Source: Plantago ovata
Lineage: Eukaryota > Streptophyta > Magnoliopsida > Lamiales > Plantaginaceae
Direction of reading: 5' to 3'
Assembly: GCA_028274465.1 (NCBI GenBank)
Contig: CM051458.1
Location: 14,957,566-15,021,565, forward strand
Length of the DNA stretch: 64,000 bases
In this document: piece after piece, positions 23,183 through 35,497 of the stretch
Layout: each line of letters begins with the position of its first letter
Position numbering within the stretch: the stretch's first letter is position 1
Translations under genes and position numbers: made by a program
The notes under the pieces: model-generated
Database searches by the model: none
Told to the model about the DNA's origin: nothing
What the model saw: the letters and a program-made list of their open reading frames with translations, nothing else

Positions 23183-26100
23183 TTTATAGCAAGAACTTTG
23201 TAATTCATCCTATAACGACTCATCTTATTTCATTTTACAAATTATATACATTAATCCTATGTTATGTTTTCTCAGACATATATCTTATATATATATATTA
23301 ACATTGTTTTGTTGCAAGTCATACTCATACATGCCTCATTCTTATACCCCATGAAATTAGACAAATACCCCAAGATTGCACTTAAACATCCCATGATTTT
23401 CCTTTATCATCACAACAACTCAAAGCAACAGGCAGGAAAGAAATTACTAAAAATGTTTACCACAATATCAACTACATATGCCATGATTTCACTTTAACAT
23501 CACATGATTTTCAATTTAACATCCATGATGTCACTTTATACATCCCATGATTTTGCTCTCACATCCCATGATTTTACTGAAACATCCCATGATTTACTAT
23601 AACACCAATGATATGAAATCACCTATCTTTAATTAACAAGGATGTTTTTCGTCATCTATGTATACAAAGATTTAACATTAACTTCCAATGATTTCATTTT
23701 AAACATCCCATGATTTCACTTTCAAGTCCCATGATTTTACTATAACATCCCATGATTTTTCTATGACATCCCATGATTTTACTATGACATCCCGTGATTT
23801 CACTTTCAAGTCCCATGATTTTACTATAACATCCCATGATTATACTATGACATCCAATGATTTCACTTTAATATCTCATCATTTAACTTAAAAATCCCAT
23901 GAAATCAAAAAACATGAAAAACAGAACAAAAAAATATAACTTGCTCATATCACCGAGTATACCATGATCCAAAAGCAAAAAAAACTACATGATCTAATAT
24001 CCCATAAGAGGTATAAAGTATCCAATGACTTTAACTAGAAAAAGAAACCTATCATACTATTTTAGGATCTTGTAGGATTCTATCAACTTTAGGATCACCA
24101 TCAACCAAGGAAGCTGCAATAGCATCAGCAATCTCTTTGTGTTCACGTTCAACTTCAGCTTTCCTTTGCTCTTCAAGTTCCTTTCTCTTCTCCATTTTCT
24201 CCTTCTCATGTTTATCAGTAACTTTCTTATACTGAATCCTGAGAAGAGTATGTAGAGACCTTGGATTGTGATTTACGTTGTCACTGATTCTTGCTTTGAT
24301 ATTAACAAAAGCAGCAACTTTCTCCTTCAGTGATGGAAGCGTCGAGTTAATTTCGACAAAGCCAGCGTTGCAAGAATTTCAGCCCTAAGCACCTCTCTCG
24401 ACGAAACCTAAATTAAAAAATATAGTTAGTAAAACTACATAACATATACACAACATGTATATCCAGAAAACAAGAACAGTCCATTGAAAAAAATTATATG
24501 AAAACAAGAACAGTACCTTGTAAAAGCGCGGGAAATCAAAAAGCCTTCCATAAAACAACTCCATGTGCTTCATCAGATAAACACCACAGTCGTCGGTATC
24601 TTTTTCAGTCTTAATCCAATGAAAAGGAATCTTCTCCAATGTAAAATCCCTAATATCTCCATCACGACGCAAAGAATTTTCAATAAGGCACTCTGTGAAA
24701 ACTTCCTTCTACAAAAAGAGAAAAAAAGGCAACAAAATAAATTAAAAAAATTGAACTGTAACATAAACTATGCTATGATATAATCAATTTGCCATGATAC
24801 AAAATAACTTACCAACACAATGTAAAAACTTTCAACGGCCAATGGATCAGTATTCCTATTATCAAGATACTGCACTCTCTTCAATTCCATATTCACCACA
24901 TAGCAAGTGTAATGATTCCCAGCTATCAACGGGAAAAAGAACTACAGAAAAAGCAAATATACCATGATATCAACAATATGCCATGATATTGGATATATAT
25001 CCCATGATCTCAACAGTAAGATCTGAAACACAAAAAAACTAATATACCACATGATATCAGACAATATACCACATGTTTTCACTAAATACCCCATGATATC
25101 ACACAATATACCCCCATGATTTCACTAATGTACCACATCATATCAGACAATATACTCCATAATTTCACTAATATACCCCATGATATAGACAATATACCCC
25201 ATGATTTAACTAATATACCCCATGATATCAGACAATATATATCAGGACCTCAAAAATTAAAAAACATAACTTAATAAAAAAAAACATAGCAACTTACCAG
25301 TTTTACACTTCTAATATCAACATCTCCTGGCCCAAGAACACTTCTGAAGGAGTAGAACATCATTTCCAACATCTGGAACAAATATTTGTCCTTAAACTTA
25401 ACACTGTTATCACTAAGCTCCTTTTGAAGTCTTTCTTTTTCATCTTCATCAAACGCATGAGCCAACTTCCTCCATGGATGCTAGAAAAATAGATTAACTA
25501 CGATTAATAATTGATTTACAAACATCAAAGCGCAAGAAAAAAAATAAAAAAATTAGTCAGACACATACAGAAATATGGATTGATAACCACATTCGGTGCA
25601 TCCCTGGCTTAGGACGGAGGATAAGCTCGGTAAAATTCAAATTTCGGATCCAGCAATCAATAACACTTGTGCAAATCCTCTTCTTAGGACACAACGTCCT
25701 AATGCTATCTCCATACATGAAATAGCTTAATCCCATATCAACAAACTTTCCCTTGATCCTACATTAAAAAAAAAATGATATAAGGAAACACAAAAGTTAC
25801 ATGAACTGTAATAAAAAAAACACCCATGAAAACAATGTTATATCCCATGATATCACCTAAATATCCCATGATATAATGTAGAACACAAAAACAGAAAATA
25901 AAAAAATAAAAAAATACCTGCTATCCTCAGTTATGAAGAACAAATAGTCAGCCACTTCTTTTCTGTAAGATATCATATCATTTACGCCCTTTATATACTT
26001 CTTAATCACCCTCATAACAGCAGAACCCAACACAAGAGAGTCATCAAACTCACCACAATCATCAAAACATCCAAGTTCATGAAAAGAATAGTTGGGGAAC

Positions 26101-29000
26101 CTATCAATGAACAATTTCCGAACCTCTAAATCCACCTCAATCCCTTGAATATCCTTCTTACTAGTACGTAGAAGCAAAACTTCATCGTCCATGAGCTTCT
26201 GACTATCATCAGATCCATGATCCTCATCAACTTCCTTACCTGAAGATCCAATCATAGGATTCTCTACATCAACAACATCCATATCAACCTTAGAACATCC
26301 ATGCTCCTCCATATCAACTTCCTTCTCCACATTTTTCACTGCATCAGCAACAACTTTCCTCCTCCACAACAAATTCCTTCTCCACATTTTTCACTGTATC
26401 AGCAACAACTTCCTCCTCCACATCAACTTCCTTCTCCCCCTTGTTCACTGCATCACCAACAACTTCCTCCTCCAAATCAACTTTCTTCTCCCCCTTGTTC
26501 ACTGAATTACCACCAAGCTCCTCCAAATCAACTTCTTTCTCACCCTTCTTAACTGCATCACCACCACGCTCATTCATATCAAGAACAACATGTTCCTTAT
26601 CACATCCCTTCTTCTCAAAACAATCTGCTCATCACCCCCAGTCACCAAAGTCCCATCACCCTCAACAATTTCTTCCGTATTCTGATCACTATCATCATGC
26701 ATCCCACCCTGCATCTTAACCTCTAGCTCAACATTTCTAGCTATAGAAGAAACATCAATGTTCTTCAGCTTCTCAGGATACAACACATCATCTAATAATT
26801 CAAATTCCTTCTCCATACCACTGGTTCCTTCATTATTATCAACCTGAGTCGGACTCTCATTCAAATTGGCAGGAACAAATGAATCACTAGGTGAATCATG
26901 CTGAGATGCTCTAATCGACTCCCCAATCCTCGACTTCAATTCAACACAAACATTGTCAACAAATGAATGAAGCATAGGATCATCATAAAACCTTTGAGTA
27001 AACCAACTCTGCGATGGTTCTAGTACATCATCCAATTCCTGACCACCAGAACCACACTTCTGCATCCTTTCAAGATGAGCACAGCGAAACATTCTCAATA
27101 TCATTCATGAAAATTTTCCAAGACTCTTCAGCAGTCTATAAAAAAAGCCAAATAAGCAAACCAGTGAGAAAACACTAGGTATGTAAAGAAGGAAAAAAAA
27201 ATGAAATCAACTATATACCCCATGATATCAACAATATACCCCATGATATCAACTATATACCCCATAATATCAACCATATACACCATGAAATCCTATACAC
27301 ATGCAGTAACTTCAAATTCTGACATAATAAAAACTTCAACAATATACACCATGATATCACCAATATACCCCATAATATCAACCATATACCCCATGATATC
27401 AACTATATACCCCATAATATCACCTACATACCCCATGAAATTCTATACACATGCAGTAACTTCAATTTCTGACATAATAAAAAATTCAACAATATACCCC
27501 ATGATATCAACTATATACCCAATGATATCAACTATATACCCCATAATATCAACTACACATCATCATATCATATACATGCAGTAACTACAAATTCTCTGAT
27601 AATAAAAACTTCCATAAAAACAAAGTTATATCCCATGATATGACACAAACATCCAATGAAAACATGTACACACAACTAACAGAAAAATAATATAAAAAAA
27701 AAAAAACATACCATAACAGAAGATTCGTCTCTAGCCTTCTTCGGAACATAATACACAACACCTTGACCAGGAAGTCTCTTTGTAAGAGGATAGCTGGTAT
27801 CACGCAATAATTTACCAAAACCTCCATTCTTCTTCTCATACTCGATCCTCTCCGATATCAGACCATCATTCCAGTGCTGAATCAAAGGGAGATCACGACC
27901 TTGAACTCGTTGTCTCACACTAAACCTCTCCAAGTAACAAACAATAAGAACCCAGAGGCATCCACTCATAGCATTAAACTCCGAAGTTTTAAAACTCCTA
28001 ACTGCAGAACCGAGCCTGTCAAGAAAAAAACTACACCAGTCATATGTCTTAATCTTCTTAACGTTCTCAACAGCTCGCAACAGCTTCTGATCAACAACTG
28101 CTACAGGCAAAGGTGCCAAGAACACCCCACAAACATACAACACAAAGAGCTTCTTGAACTCATGCCCCGCCTCCTTTAACTCAACCAAACGATCAGCAAC
28201 TGTAGACAAACGAACCTCACCAGATTTGGTTTTATGTTCAGTTGCCCACGTCCAACTGTCAATAATCTCCTTCCTATACCTCCCTTTATCACCATACTTT
28301 TTATCCAAAGGCACCTCAACACCAGGATTACGAGGGATCATAAACAGATCATAAACATCATCATCGGTTATAGGAAACCTATCATCACCAATCACCATAT
28401 AATAATTTTCAAACTCGAACCTCTCCACCAACCAAGGAGTAAACTTCCTAGGCAGATAATGTACAATAACATGCTGCAAACCACCAAAACCTATATCCAT
28501 TACAGCATCCAATTGTGCTGTGTTGAATTTTCCAAACAAGTCCAACAACTTCTCAGCCTGACAATAAGCCTCCATCCTCTTATGTCTTACGCTACCATCA
28601 GGCAGAGTAACACAAATCATGTAAGACTTCTGCTTCTCCGACAACTTATCAAATTCAGCAGCAGTAAAACTTTTCCCCTCCTTACGACGCTTTTTCTTAT
28701 CTCCCTGAAAATCTACAACACAAAAAAAAACATATGAAAACCCCATGATGTTACCAATATATGCCATGATGTTCACAATAAACCCCATGATCATATTTCT
28801 ATTAATATCAAATACACACAGAATTTACACTAAAAAATGCCATAATATCTACAAAAGACCCCATGATATCATCAAAAGACCCCATGATATCCAAAAAAGA
28901 AAAGGATACAATTCACAGAATCAAAAACACATAGTAGAAAAACCCCATGATGTGACTAATATATCCCATGATATTCACAAATAAACCCCATGATCTTCAA
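19837..29000 (+). repeat. Dispersed ~20-bp directional repeat, core ATATCCCATGATATC
   Basis: Units such as ATATATCCCATGATATCAAC, or the variant CATCCCATGATTTTACTATAA, occur in tandem or semi-tandem runs at 19837-20330, 20705-20790, 21480-21740, 22245-22315, 22725-22800, 23340-23930, 24960-25250, 25840-25880, 27200-27660 and 28740-29000. They fill introns and the gap between the two MULE genes but avoid exons. Orientation on the plus strand is constant although the genes face opposite ways. The core is a 5-bp inverted repeat (ATATC/GATAT) around CCAT. Confidence 0.93.
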
Positions 29001-29439
29001 AAAAAATGCATAGACTTACCAGAATCAGACTGACTAGGTTGCTTCCTTTTATTACTCTTCTTCAAAGCATCAGTTGAACTGGCCCCTGGCTTAAAAGAAG
29101 TAGCCGAAACAGCTCTAGTCCGGCGCATATCAACAACCATCTCTAATGATAAAACAGAAAACAACACCAAATCAAAAAAAGAAACCACGATATACTCAAA
29201 ACATACAATAATATCACATAAACTTCCCCATAATATCACAAAAACTTCCAAAATATCACAAAACAGAACACAAAAACCTTTTAATGAGTCAGGAGATGTC
29301 TTCTTTCTCTTGTAAACTAAACCACCACTTGGACTTGCATTTTTCTTCGCACCAGAAGGAGCTCGCGTCCTTGTGCTTGGTTTATTCACAGCAGCAGCAG
29401 CAGATGTAGTAGATCGCGTCTTCCTTTATCACCATCCAT
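24052..29439 (-). CDS. Ulp1-like cysteine protease gene of the MULE (nine exons, frameshifted)
   Basis: Exons from 5' to 3': 29439-29278, 29142-29020, 28712-27712, 27135-25918, 25758-25569, 25490-25298, 24941-24813, 24708-24517 and 24407-24052; about 1190 residues. The large third exon is a conserved plant domain of MULE/Ulp1 genes (ERFEFENYYMVIGDDRFPI). The fourth is acidic with 20-aa tandem repeats. Exons 7-8 hold the C48 peptidase catalytic residues: His in AGNHYTCYVV, Asp in YLDNR, Cys in DDCGVYLMK. The family removes SUMO-like modifiers; its role in transposition is unknown. One-base length changes break the frame near 29430, 27100, 26620, 26350 and 24380, four of them in A or T runs, so it is decayed or misassembled. 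Introns carry the roughly 20-bp repeat. Confidence 0.82.
26290..26580 (-). repeat. 60-bp coding tandem repeat in the Ulp1-like gene
   Basis: Five imperfect copies of a 20-residue acidic/lysine unit (NKGEKEVDLEEEVVGDAV) in exon 4. A one-base gain in an A run within the last copies shifts the frame, whereas the other unit boundaries stay in phase. Confidence 0.85.
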
Positions 29440-30218
29440 ATCTAACACACAAACAAAGCAAAAAAAGGAACAAAGCACCATGAAAACCACAATCACAATA
29501 CTACTACAAAGCACAAAAACAAACAACAAAGCAAAAATACTACTACAAAAACACAGAAAAACGTCAATGCAGAACACCAATACCACTCCATCCAGAAAAA
29601 AAAAATGACATAAAAACGTCAATGCAGCACAATACCTTCAATGGAGCACAACAACAGACAACAAAAACCACAACGTATAAGCAAAAAACAAACAGAAACC
29701 ACCATGTATAAGCAAAAAAAAAAACAAACAGAAACCACCATGTATAAGCAAAATTCGAACAATTGAGTAACAAAAAACCAAAATAAAACTACTACTAAAC
29801 ATCACACACATAAACGAGCATAAAACAAACACAATACTACTACAAAATCACAGAAAAATAAAAAAAACCACATCCAGAAAACCAAAAACGACCTAAAACT
29901 TCAATGGAGAACAATACCTTCAACGGAGCACAAAATCGAACTTAAAATACACCAAACAACCGTCGATGAAGATGAAAACCGCTTCAAAACCGTCAATCGA
30001 ACGCAAAAACGCTTGAAAAAACCCTAGAGAGAGAGACAACCCGATCGAACTGAGAGGAGAAAAAAAAGAAAAGAGAAAGAAGCCGTGTTTATTGGTTACT
30101 ATCTGCTAACCCGAATAAGGAACCGGGTCATAAATCCGGATCCCCGCGTTTTTTAAATGGGTAGCGACATTTTGGTTGGTAAATTGCAAAAAGGTCCCGT
30201 CTATATTAAAGACCGTCT
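29440..30218. other. Right flank of the MULE: Ulp1-gene leader and terminus
   Basis: A-rich leader with a short duplicated unit (CAGAAACCACCATGTATAAG at 29693 and 29730) and low-complexity open frames that are not real genes. The last 200 bp contain GGGTCATAAATCCGGATCC, mirrored loosely by AACGGGTCATAAAGC at 18986 near the left end. Confidence 0.5.
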
Positions 30219-30843
30219 TTCCTGAGAATTTGCGTAAGAATGACGATGAAACTGCCATGGGACATATACTGATAATACACTTCATGAGTATCCTGCGTAG
30301 ACAAAGGCCATATTCCTAGCAAGCAAGTATACAATCAAACATATCCCATCACATTTACAGTGCATGTTTCTTAGATAACCTATTCATAAGTAGATATTAC
30401 TAGTATTGTATATTTGTCAGCTCAGTGCTCATTACACAAGTAGATGAAGAGTTTTGTCAAACAGCTGGTGGACATCTACAACATGGAAGAATTAACAAGA
30501 TTCAATCAGATTGTTTCCAGATAAACACAAAATCCGTACAGAATCACAAATCACATAAGGAGAGCACCTTCTCATCAGCAATCAACCTACATATCCTTTC
30601 CTCCATATTGCACGCATCAATTCAATCATCAAACAGAGCAATTGATCAGATAACTCCTAGAGAGAGCAAATAATTCTTAATTTATGACGAATTTACGATA
30701 ATTGAAAGAGAAAAAATCAGATGAAGAATATTCGATCGCCGGTCATCTTTGCGTTCACTACGCATCATCATCGAACATCAACGAAGAAAATCAAAATTGA
30801 TTGCCGAACTGCAGGGAAACAAAGATCGATCGGAATCGTTACT

Positions 30844-31620
30844 CACTACAAGAAATCAACCATTTAGCGACGGAAGAGTTGATACGGATGGGATCCGTCG
30901 CTATTTAGCGACGGATCGCTACTGTTAGCGACGGATAAAGACGAATTGCGCTCTAAGCTCAGTTCGTCATTGGAAAGAGTCAATCCGGCATCAACTTAGC
31001 GATGGATATTGCTCATCCGTCGCCAATTTAGAGACGGATAAATCTATCCGTCACTAACTATAGCTGACCAGAATAAAGAAAATTGAAAATAAATAAATAA
31101 ATAAATAAATATCGACGGATGGACTATCCGTCGCTATATTTCCAAGATACAGACGCTCTCGTCTTCCCCAAATCATTTCCCCATTTCTTTCAAACCGTAA
31201 TCTCTTCTCCTTCTTCTCCTTCTCCTCCTCCCATCTCAAAAATCCACCACCACCACCACGGATCGGCTCCACCCACGCCACCACCACCACGACTTCTCAT
31301 TCTCCTCTTCATTCTCTTCTTCTCTTCTCCATTTCTCCGCCAATTCAAACCCTAAACCCCTCCACCCACGCCACCACCGCCGGAGCCACCACCGTCCACC
31401 GCCACTACCGGAGCCGTCAGCACCGCCTCCTCTTCTCCTCCCGAGCTCTGTCCAATCGGTAAGTTCCTTCCTCTCATCCTCTCTTCTCAATTTGAATTTC
31501 ATTGTCAATTTTAATTTCTTGTCTTAATTCTTCTCTTTTGTTGAATTGGTAAATCGAGCCACCTCCTCTTCGCCTCTCCGATTCAATCTGTACCGTACCC
31601 AAAAAAGGTTAGAACCCTAA
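30844..31620 (+). mobile_element. CACTA (En/Spm) 5' end with subterminal repeats
   Basis: The terminus CACTACAAGAAATCAACC is followed by many TAGCGACGGAT / ATCCGTCGC subterminal repeats (30870-31140), then a CCACCACC-rich leader that parallels the leader at 48130-48420 in a second CACTA copy. No transposase follows; homology fades near 31620, so this is a truncated or solo end. An (AAAT)n microsatellite lies at 31087-31111. Confidence 0.8.
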
Positions 31621-31906
31621 CCCTAATTTTTGGACCTTTTTTTTTTTTTTCGTAATTATAATTGTTTAAGTTGTAAAATGGTAAATGATATATGGTGTAT
31701 AGCTACAATCAGTTTAAATAATTTTTTTAATTTATTCTGTAATTTTTTAAATTAGTTTGAATTAACTAGAGGCTGTTAATTGATTATGTTAATTGTAATT
31801 TAGTATAATTCTATAATTTAGTATTAATTTAGTATAATTATACCGCAATGTAATTTAGTATGATTATGTTACTTAGTAGATTAATAATGTTAATTAGTTA
31901 ATTTAA

Positions 31907-33507
31907 GGGGTTCTTACATATACTACCCTTATTAGTTCTTTTTATTACAGATAGACCCTCGTTAGTCAAACAATTACATCCAACACTCTTGTTAGATAGA
32001 TTTAATTACACCTAAACCCACGAATTTGACTTTTGGCGAATTAAATCAATGTAAAGACATTTTTACCCTTGGTCAAATATTGAATTCTTACTTTGACCAA
32101 CAACTTCAATTTTCATTAATTACACATTAGCCTTAAATTTTTTTAATTTTACCAATTTGGCACTTAATAATTTAAGGCATATAACTTCTCTAAATTCCAA
32201 ATTTGTCCCAAATTTTATTGCAACTAAGCCCTAATAAATTTTTATTTTAAAATCTCACTCAAAAATTAAAAAAAAAAAAGAAAGAAAAACAGCAAATCGG
32301 AGCTGCACAACTCCGATTTGCTCTGCCGCCACAGCTCCGATTGACCGGAGCTCCGGCCACTGTTCTGAAAAAGGGAAGAGGAAAGGGAAAAAAAAAGGAA
32401 GGAAGAAGAAAGAACAAGGAAGGAAGAGGAAAGAAATTAAAAAGGAGAAACAAAGGGCCTAGTTGCAATAAAAATGCTAAGGCCATGTTTGGTCTAAATT
32501 TCATTTAGTTTGGTCAATGGAAAAAGCTGATTTTGAATCCATATGTAATAGATTGACTAAGAGGGGGTTAGACGTAATTAGAGTGTCTAGTAGGGTAGTG
32601 GATGTAAAATTCCCCTACTAGACACTCTAATTACGTCTAACCCCCTCTTAGTCAATCTATTACATATGGATCCAAAATCAGCTTCTTCCATTGACCAAAC
32701 TAAATGGAAATTTAGACCAAACATGGTCTTAGCATTTTATTGCAACTAGGCCCTTTGTTTCTCCTTTCCTCTTCCTTGTTCTTTCTTCTTCCTTCCTTTT
32801 TTTTTCTTTCCTATTCCCTTCTTCAGAACAGTGGCCGGAGCCCCGGTCAGTCGGAGCTGTACAACTCCGGTTGATCGGAGCTGTGACTTGCTCCGATCAA
32901 TCGGAGCAGTGCTGCTCCGATTTCATAGGAGCTTTACATCTCCGATCGATCGGAGGTGTGACTAGCTCCGATCAGATCGGAGTTGCACAGCTCTGATCTG
33001 ATCGGTGTTGTTACCTGCTCCGACCACATCTGAGCTGCACAACTCCGATTTGATCAGAGCTGTGGCGGCAGAGCAAATCGGAGTTGTGCAGCTCCGATTT
33101 GCAGTTTTTTCTTTTTTTATATATTTTTTTAATTTATTTGAGTGATATTTAAAAAAAATAAAAATTATTAGGGCTTAGTTGCAATAAAATTTGGGACAAA
33201 TTTGGAATTTAAAGAAGTTATATGCTTTACGTTGAATTATTAAGTGCCAAATTGGTAAAATTAAAACAATTTGAGGCTAATGTGTAATTAATGAAAATTG
33301 TAGTTGTTTGGTCAAAGTTAGAATTCAATTTTTTACCAATGGTAAAAATGTCTTTATATTGATTTAATTCGCCAAAAGTCAAATTCGTGGGTTTAGGTGT
33401 AATTAAATTTATCTAACAAGGGTGTTGAATGTAATTGTTTGGCTAACAGGATCTATCTGTAATAAAACGAACTAATAAGGGTAGTGTATGTATTTGTAGC
33501 AACTCCC
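31907..33507. mobile_element. 1.6-kb fold-back element (two inverted MITE copies)
   Basis: A near-palindrome centred at about 32604, with arms 31907-32595 and 32612-33507. Outer ends (GGGGTTCTTACATATACTACCC and complement) resemble the inner ends (GGGTAGTGGATGTAAAATTCC). This suggests two copies of one MITE placed head to head. The right arm is longer because it holds an expanded array of TCGGAGCTGTGCAGCTCCGA-like units. Related fragments occur at 61590-61763 and 62082-62830. Confidence 0.85.
32840..33105. repeat. Array of palindromic TCGGAGC units
   Basis: About eight units alternating ATCGGAGCTGT and GCTCCGAT-type halves, spaced about 30 bp apart. The left arm of the fold-back (32295-32360) has only two to three. 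Each unit is itself a small inverted repeat. Confidence 0.8.
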
Positions 33508-35497
33508 ACCATTCCTCCATTTTAGCCGACCAATCATCTCCTGATCTCACGATTATATAATTGCTAGATTTTTGCCACAACTCATATCTCCCATATAGTC
33601 AATAGTCAATACTGAGACTAGTAATCCTATCTGGGCTAAATTGAAGTATTTTGGTATCAAACATTGCATTGGATATTGAATATGATTATAGTCTTTTCGT
33701 AGGCCGTTTAGCACAGGAATGTCCGGGGTTCGAACCCCGATATAGGTATAAGGATGGTTTAATCATAATTGGAGTTATAAGGTTGGTATGGTGCAGTATA
33801 GGAATAGGATTAGGAGTATTGGTAGATTTGACCGTTAAAAAAAATACTTATATTAGGGATAAATCTAATGCGGTTACAATGCATTTAGAACCTATGATAT
33901 AGTATGTATATGTGTCTTGTGTCTGAATCATACTTTTTTCTTTAAGAATCTCAAAAATTGTAACGGGAGTACGTAAGGAAAAAACAAGTCGTCTTATCTT
34001 GACCCTGAGGTGCATTCACGGCTGAAGACGGCACGCACAAGAAGGCCGTGAGAAAGAGAAGTATACATACATACAGTAAGTAGTGTGGTTGGTTGGTTGT
34101 TGGCTTTACCGGTAATGTTGGTTTCTTTTGTCTGTCTTAATTGTATCAGTTGGTAAATAGCCGATAAGGTTGGCCAACATTCTCATCCCACTCCTATCTC
34201 CGGGCTTAAAATTAGTATTAATAAATAATTTTTATATCTTTAATTTCAAATTATATTAAAAAATATTTAAGAACTCTAGCAAGTAGCAACAAGGAAAAGG
34301 AAAAAAATTTACAAAAGGAAAAGTTTATCTATCAAACCATCGCACGAAAAAGTGACCTGTTGGATTTTAATGGAGGGAAGAATCATAAGCCTCCCGTGGT
34401 CTCCACTCTCCACTAATAAAATTTCAGTACACGCTCCCGAAAATTTTAATTTCATCTAATTAACCCCTATACTTTTCCTGATTACCTTAGTTTCTTCAGT
34501 TCCGATCTTTATAGAGGTGAAAAAATACAGAATTTATACTATAACTAAGCGACGAATTGACTTGCATGGGTAATTAATTGAAAGTGAGTGATAAATTATG
34601 AGAGATTGGTAAAGTAGTGATAAAGAAGAAAAAATTAATAAGAAATTACAAGGAAAATGAGAGGCTACTATATGCGAACATGAAAACAATTATTATCAGG
34701 CAAAAAAAAAAAAATAGAGCCGTAAAGATTTCAGGTCAAAAGTCCAAAACTACAAGGAAAATTAGAACCCAAGTCCACTCTGAGTGGCCTATGCTTTGAA
34801 ACTTGATACAACTATTATAGGGCTGTGTTCATTTCACTTTAATTCAATTATATTAGGTTATATTCAATTTAGATATGTTTATATAAATTTTCTAATTTTA
34901 AATAAGTTCAGTTCAAATTAATGGAGGTGGAAATTACAATTCAATTGCATTAATTGTGTTCGAAAATTCAACTTATTTTGGAGAAAATAAAGGAGTAAAA
35001 CAATCAGTACCATAAACAAAACTGTAAAATGTCAAAAGCAACTCCGGCCATAACTATTTGTGGGTAACGCTCAATTATGGTAGTTTTGACTCCGTTTTGG
35101 TGTAGCTTTTATAGTGTGCAAACTTTGTGTATATTTTTACTTGTAAAAAAAAATATTTACCGGTTAAATAATAAAACATATAAAATGTCAACAATAATTA
35201 CTCCATATTGAAATACTTATTATATCCAAGTCTCAACCAAATAATATAGGTGGATTAATCGAAGCATTACATAGTTAGATTAGGTTTGGACAATATAATA
35301 ATTTAATATAGTTAATTGGATAAACTCATTATTAACAATCCCAAGAAAATCCAACCTGTCAATATCAGTTTCTGACTCTACTTCTGTATTGCTCTGTTTC
35401 GTTCCTCTTTTCCCAATTTGTCTCATCACTCTATAACAAACAAGGACCAGCTAAAATCAATCACAAGACAGAAAGAAAGAAAAAAGAAAGAGCAAAA
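33508..35497. other. Intergenic region and glycerol kinase promoter
   Basis: At about 33703-33745 a GGGGTTCGAACCCC sequence forms a perfect T-arm-like hairpin after TAGCACAGGAATG, a tRNA-derived scrap. The remainder is AT-rich; the last 130 bp before the start at 35498 are pyrimidine- then purine-rich, as in plant 5' leaders. No other gene seen. Confidence 0.5.

Larger units (their letters stand above)
18888..30218. mobile_element. Large Mutator-like element with transposase and Ulp1-like protease genes
   Basis: The left end begins AGACTGTCTCTAGTATAGAC and the right end is the near-complement GTCTATATTAAAGACCGTCT, about 16 of 20 positions matching, which resembles short MULE termini. Between them are a FAR1/MuDR-type transposase gene (plus strand) and a Ulp1-like cysteine protease gene (minus strand), arranged tail to tail. 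That gene pair is the known content of Kaonashi-type MULEs. I see no clean 9-bp target duplication, so the exact ends are tentative. About 9 kb of the interior is threaded with a roughly 20-bp repeat. Confidence 0.7.

Noticed and set aside
19837..29000. CRISPR-like spaced repeats
   Set aside because: Spacing is irregular, spacers are mostly variants of the same unit, and the setting is an intron-containing plant transposon.
29386..29832. Hydrophobic Phe/Cys/Val-rich ORFs
   Set aside because: Translations of A-rich leader repeats on the opposite strand, not real membrane proteins.
31119..31508. Pro/His-rich and Gly-rich ORFs
   Set aside because: Low-complexity CCACCA leader DNA of the CACTA end; no conserved protein content.
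33703..33745. Functional tRNA gene at the GGGGTTCGAACCCC hairpin
   Set aside because: Only a T-arm-like hairpin and a weak A box are visible; no acceptor stem or anticodon arm.
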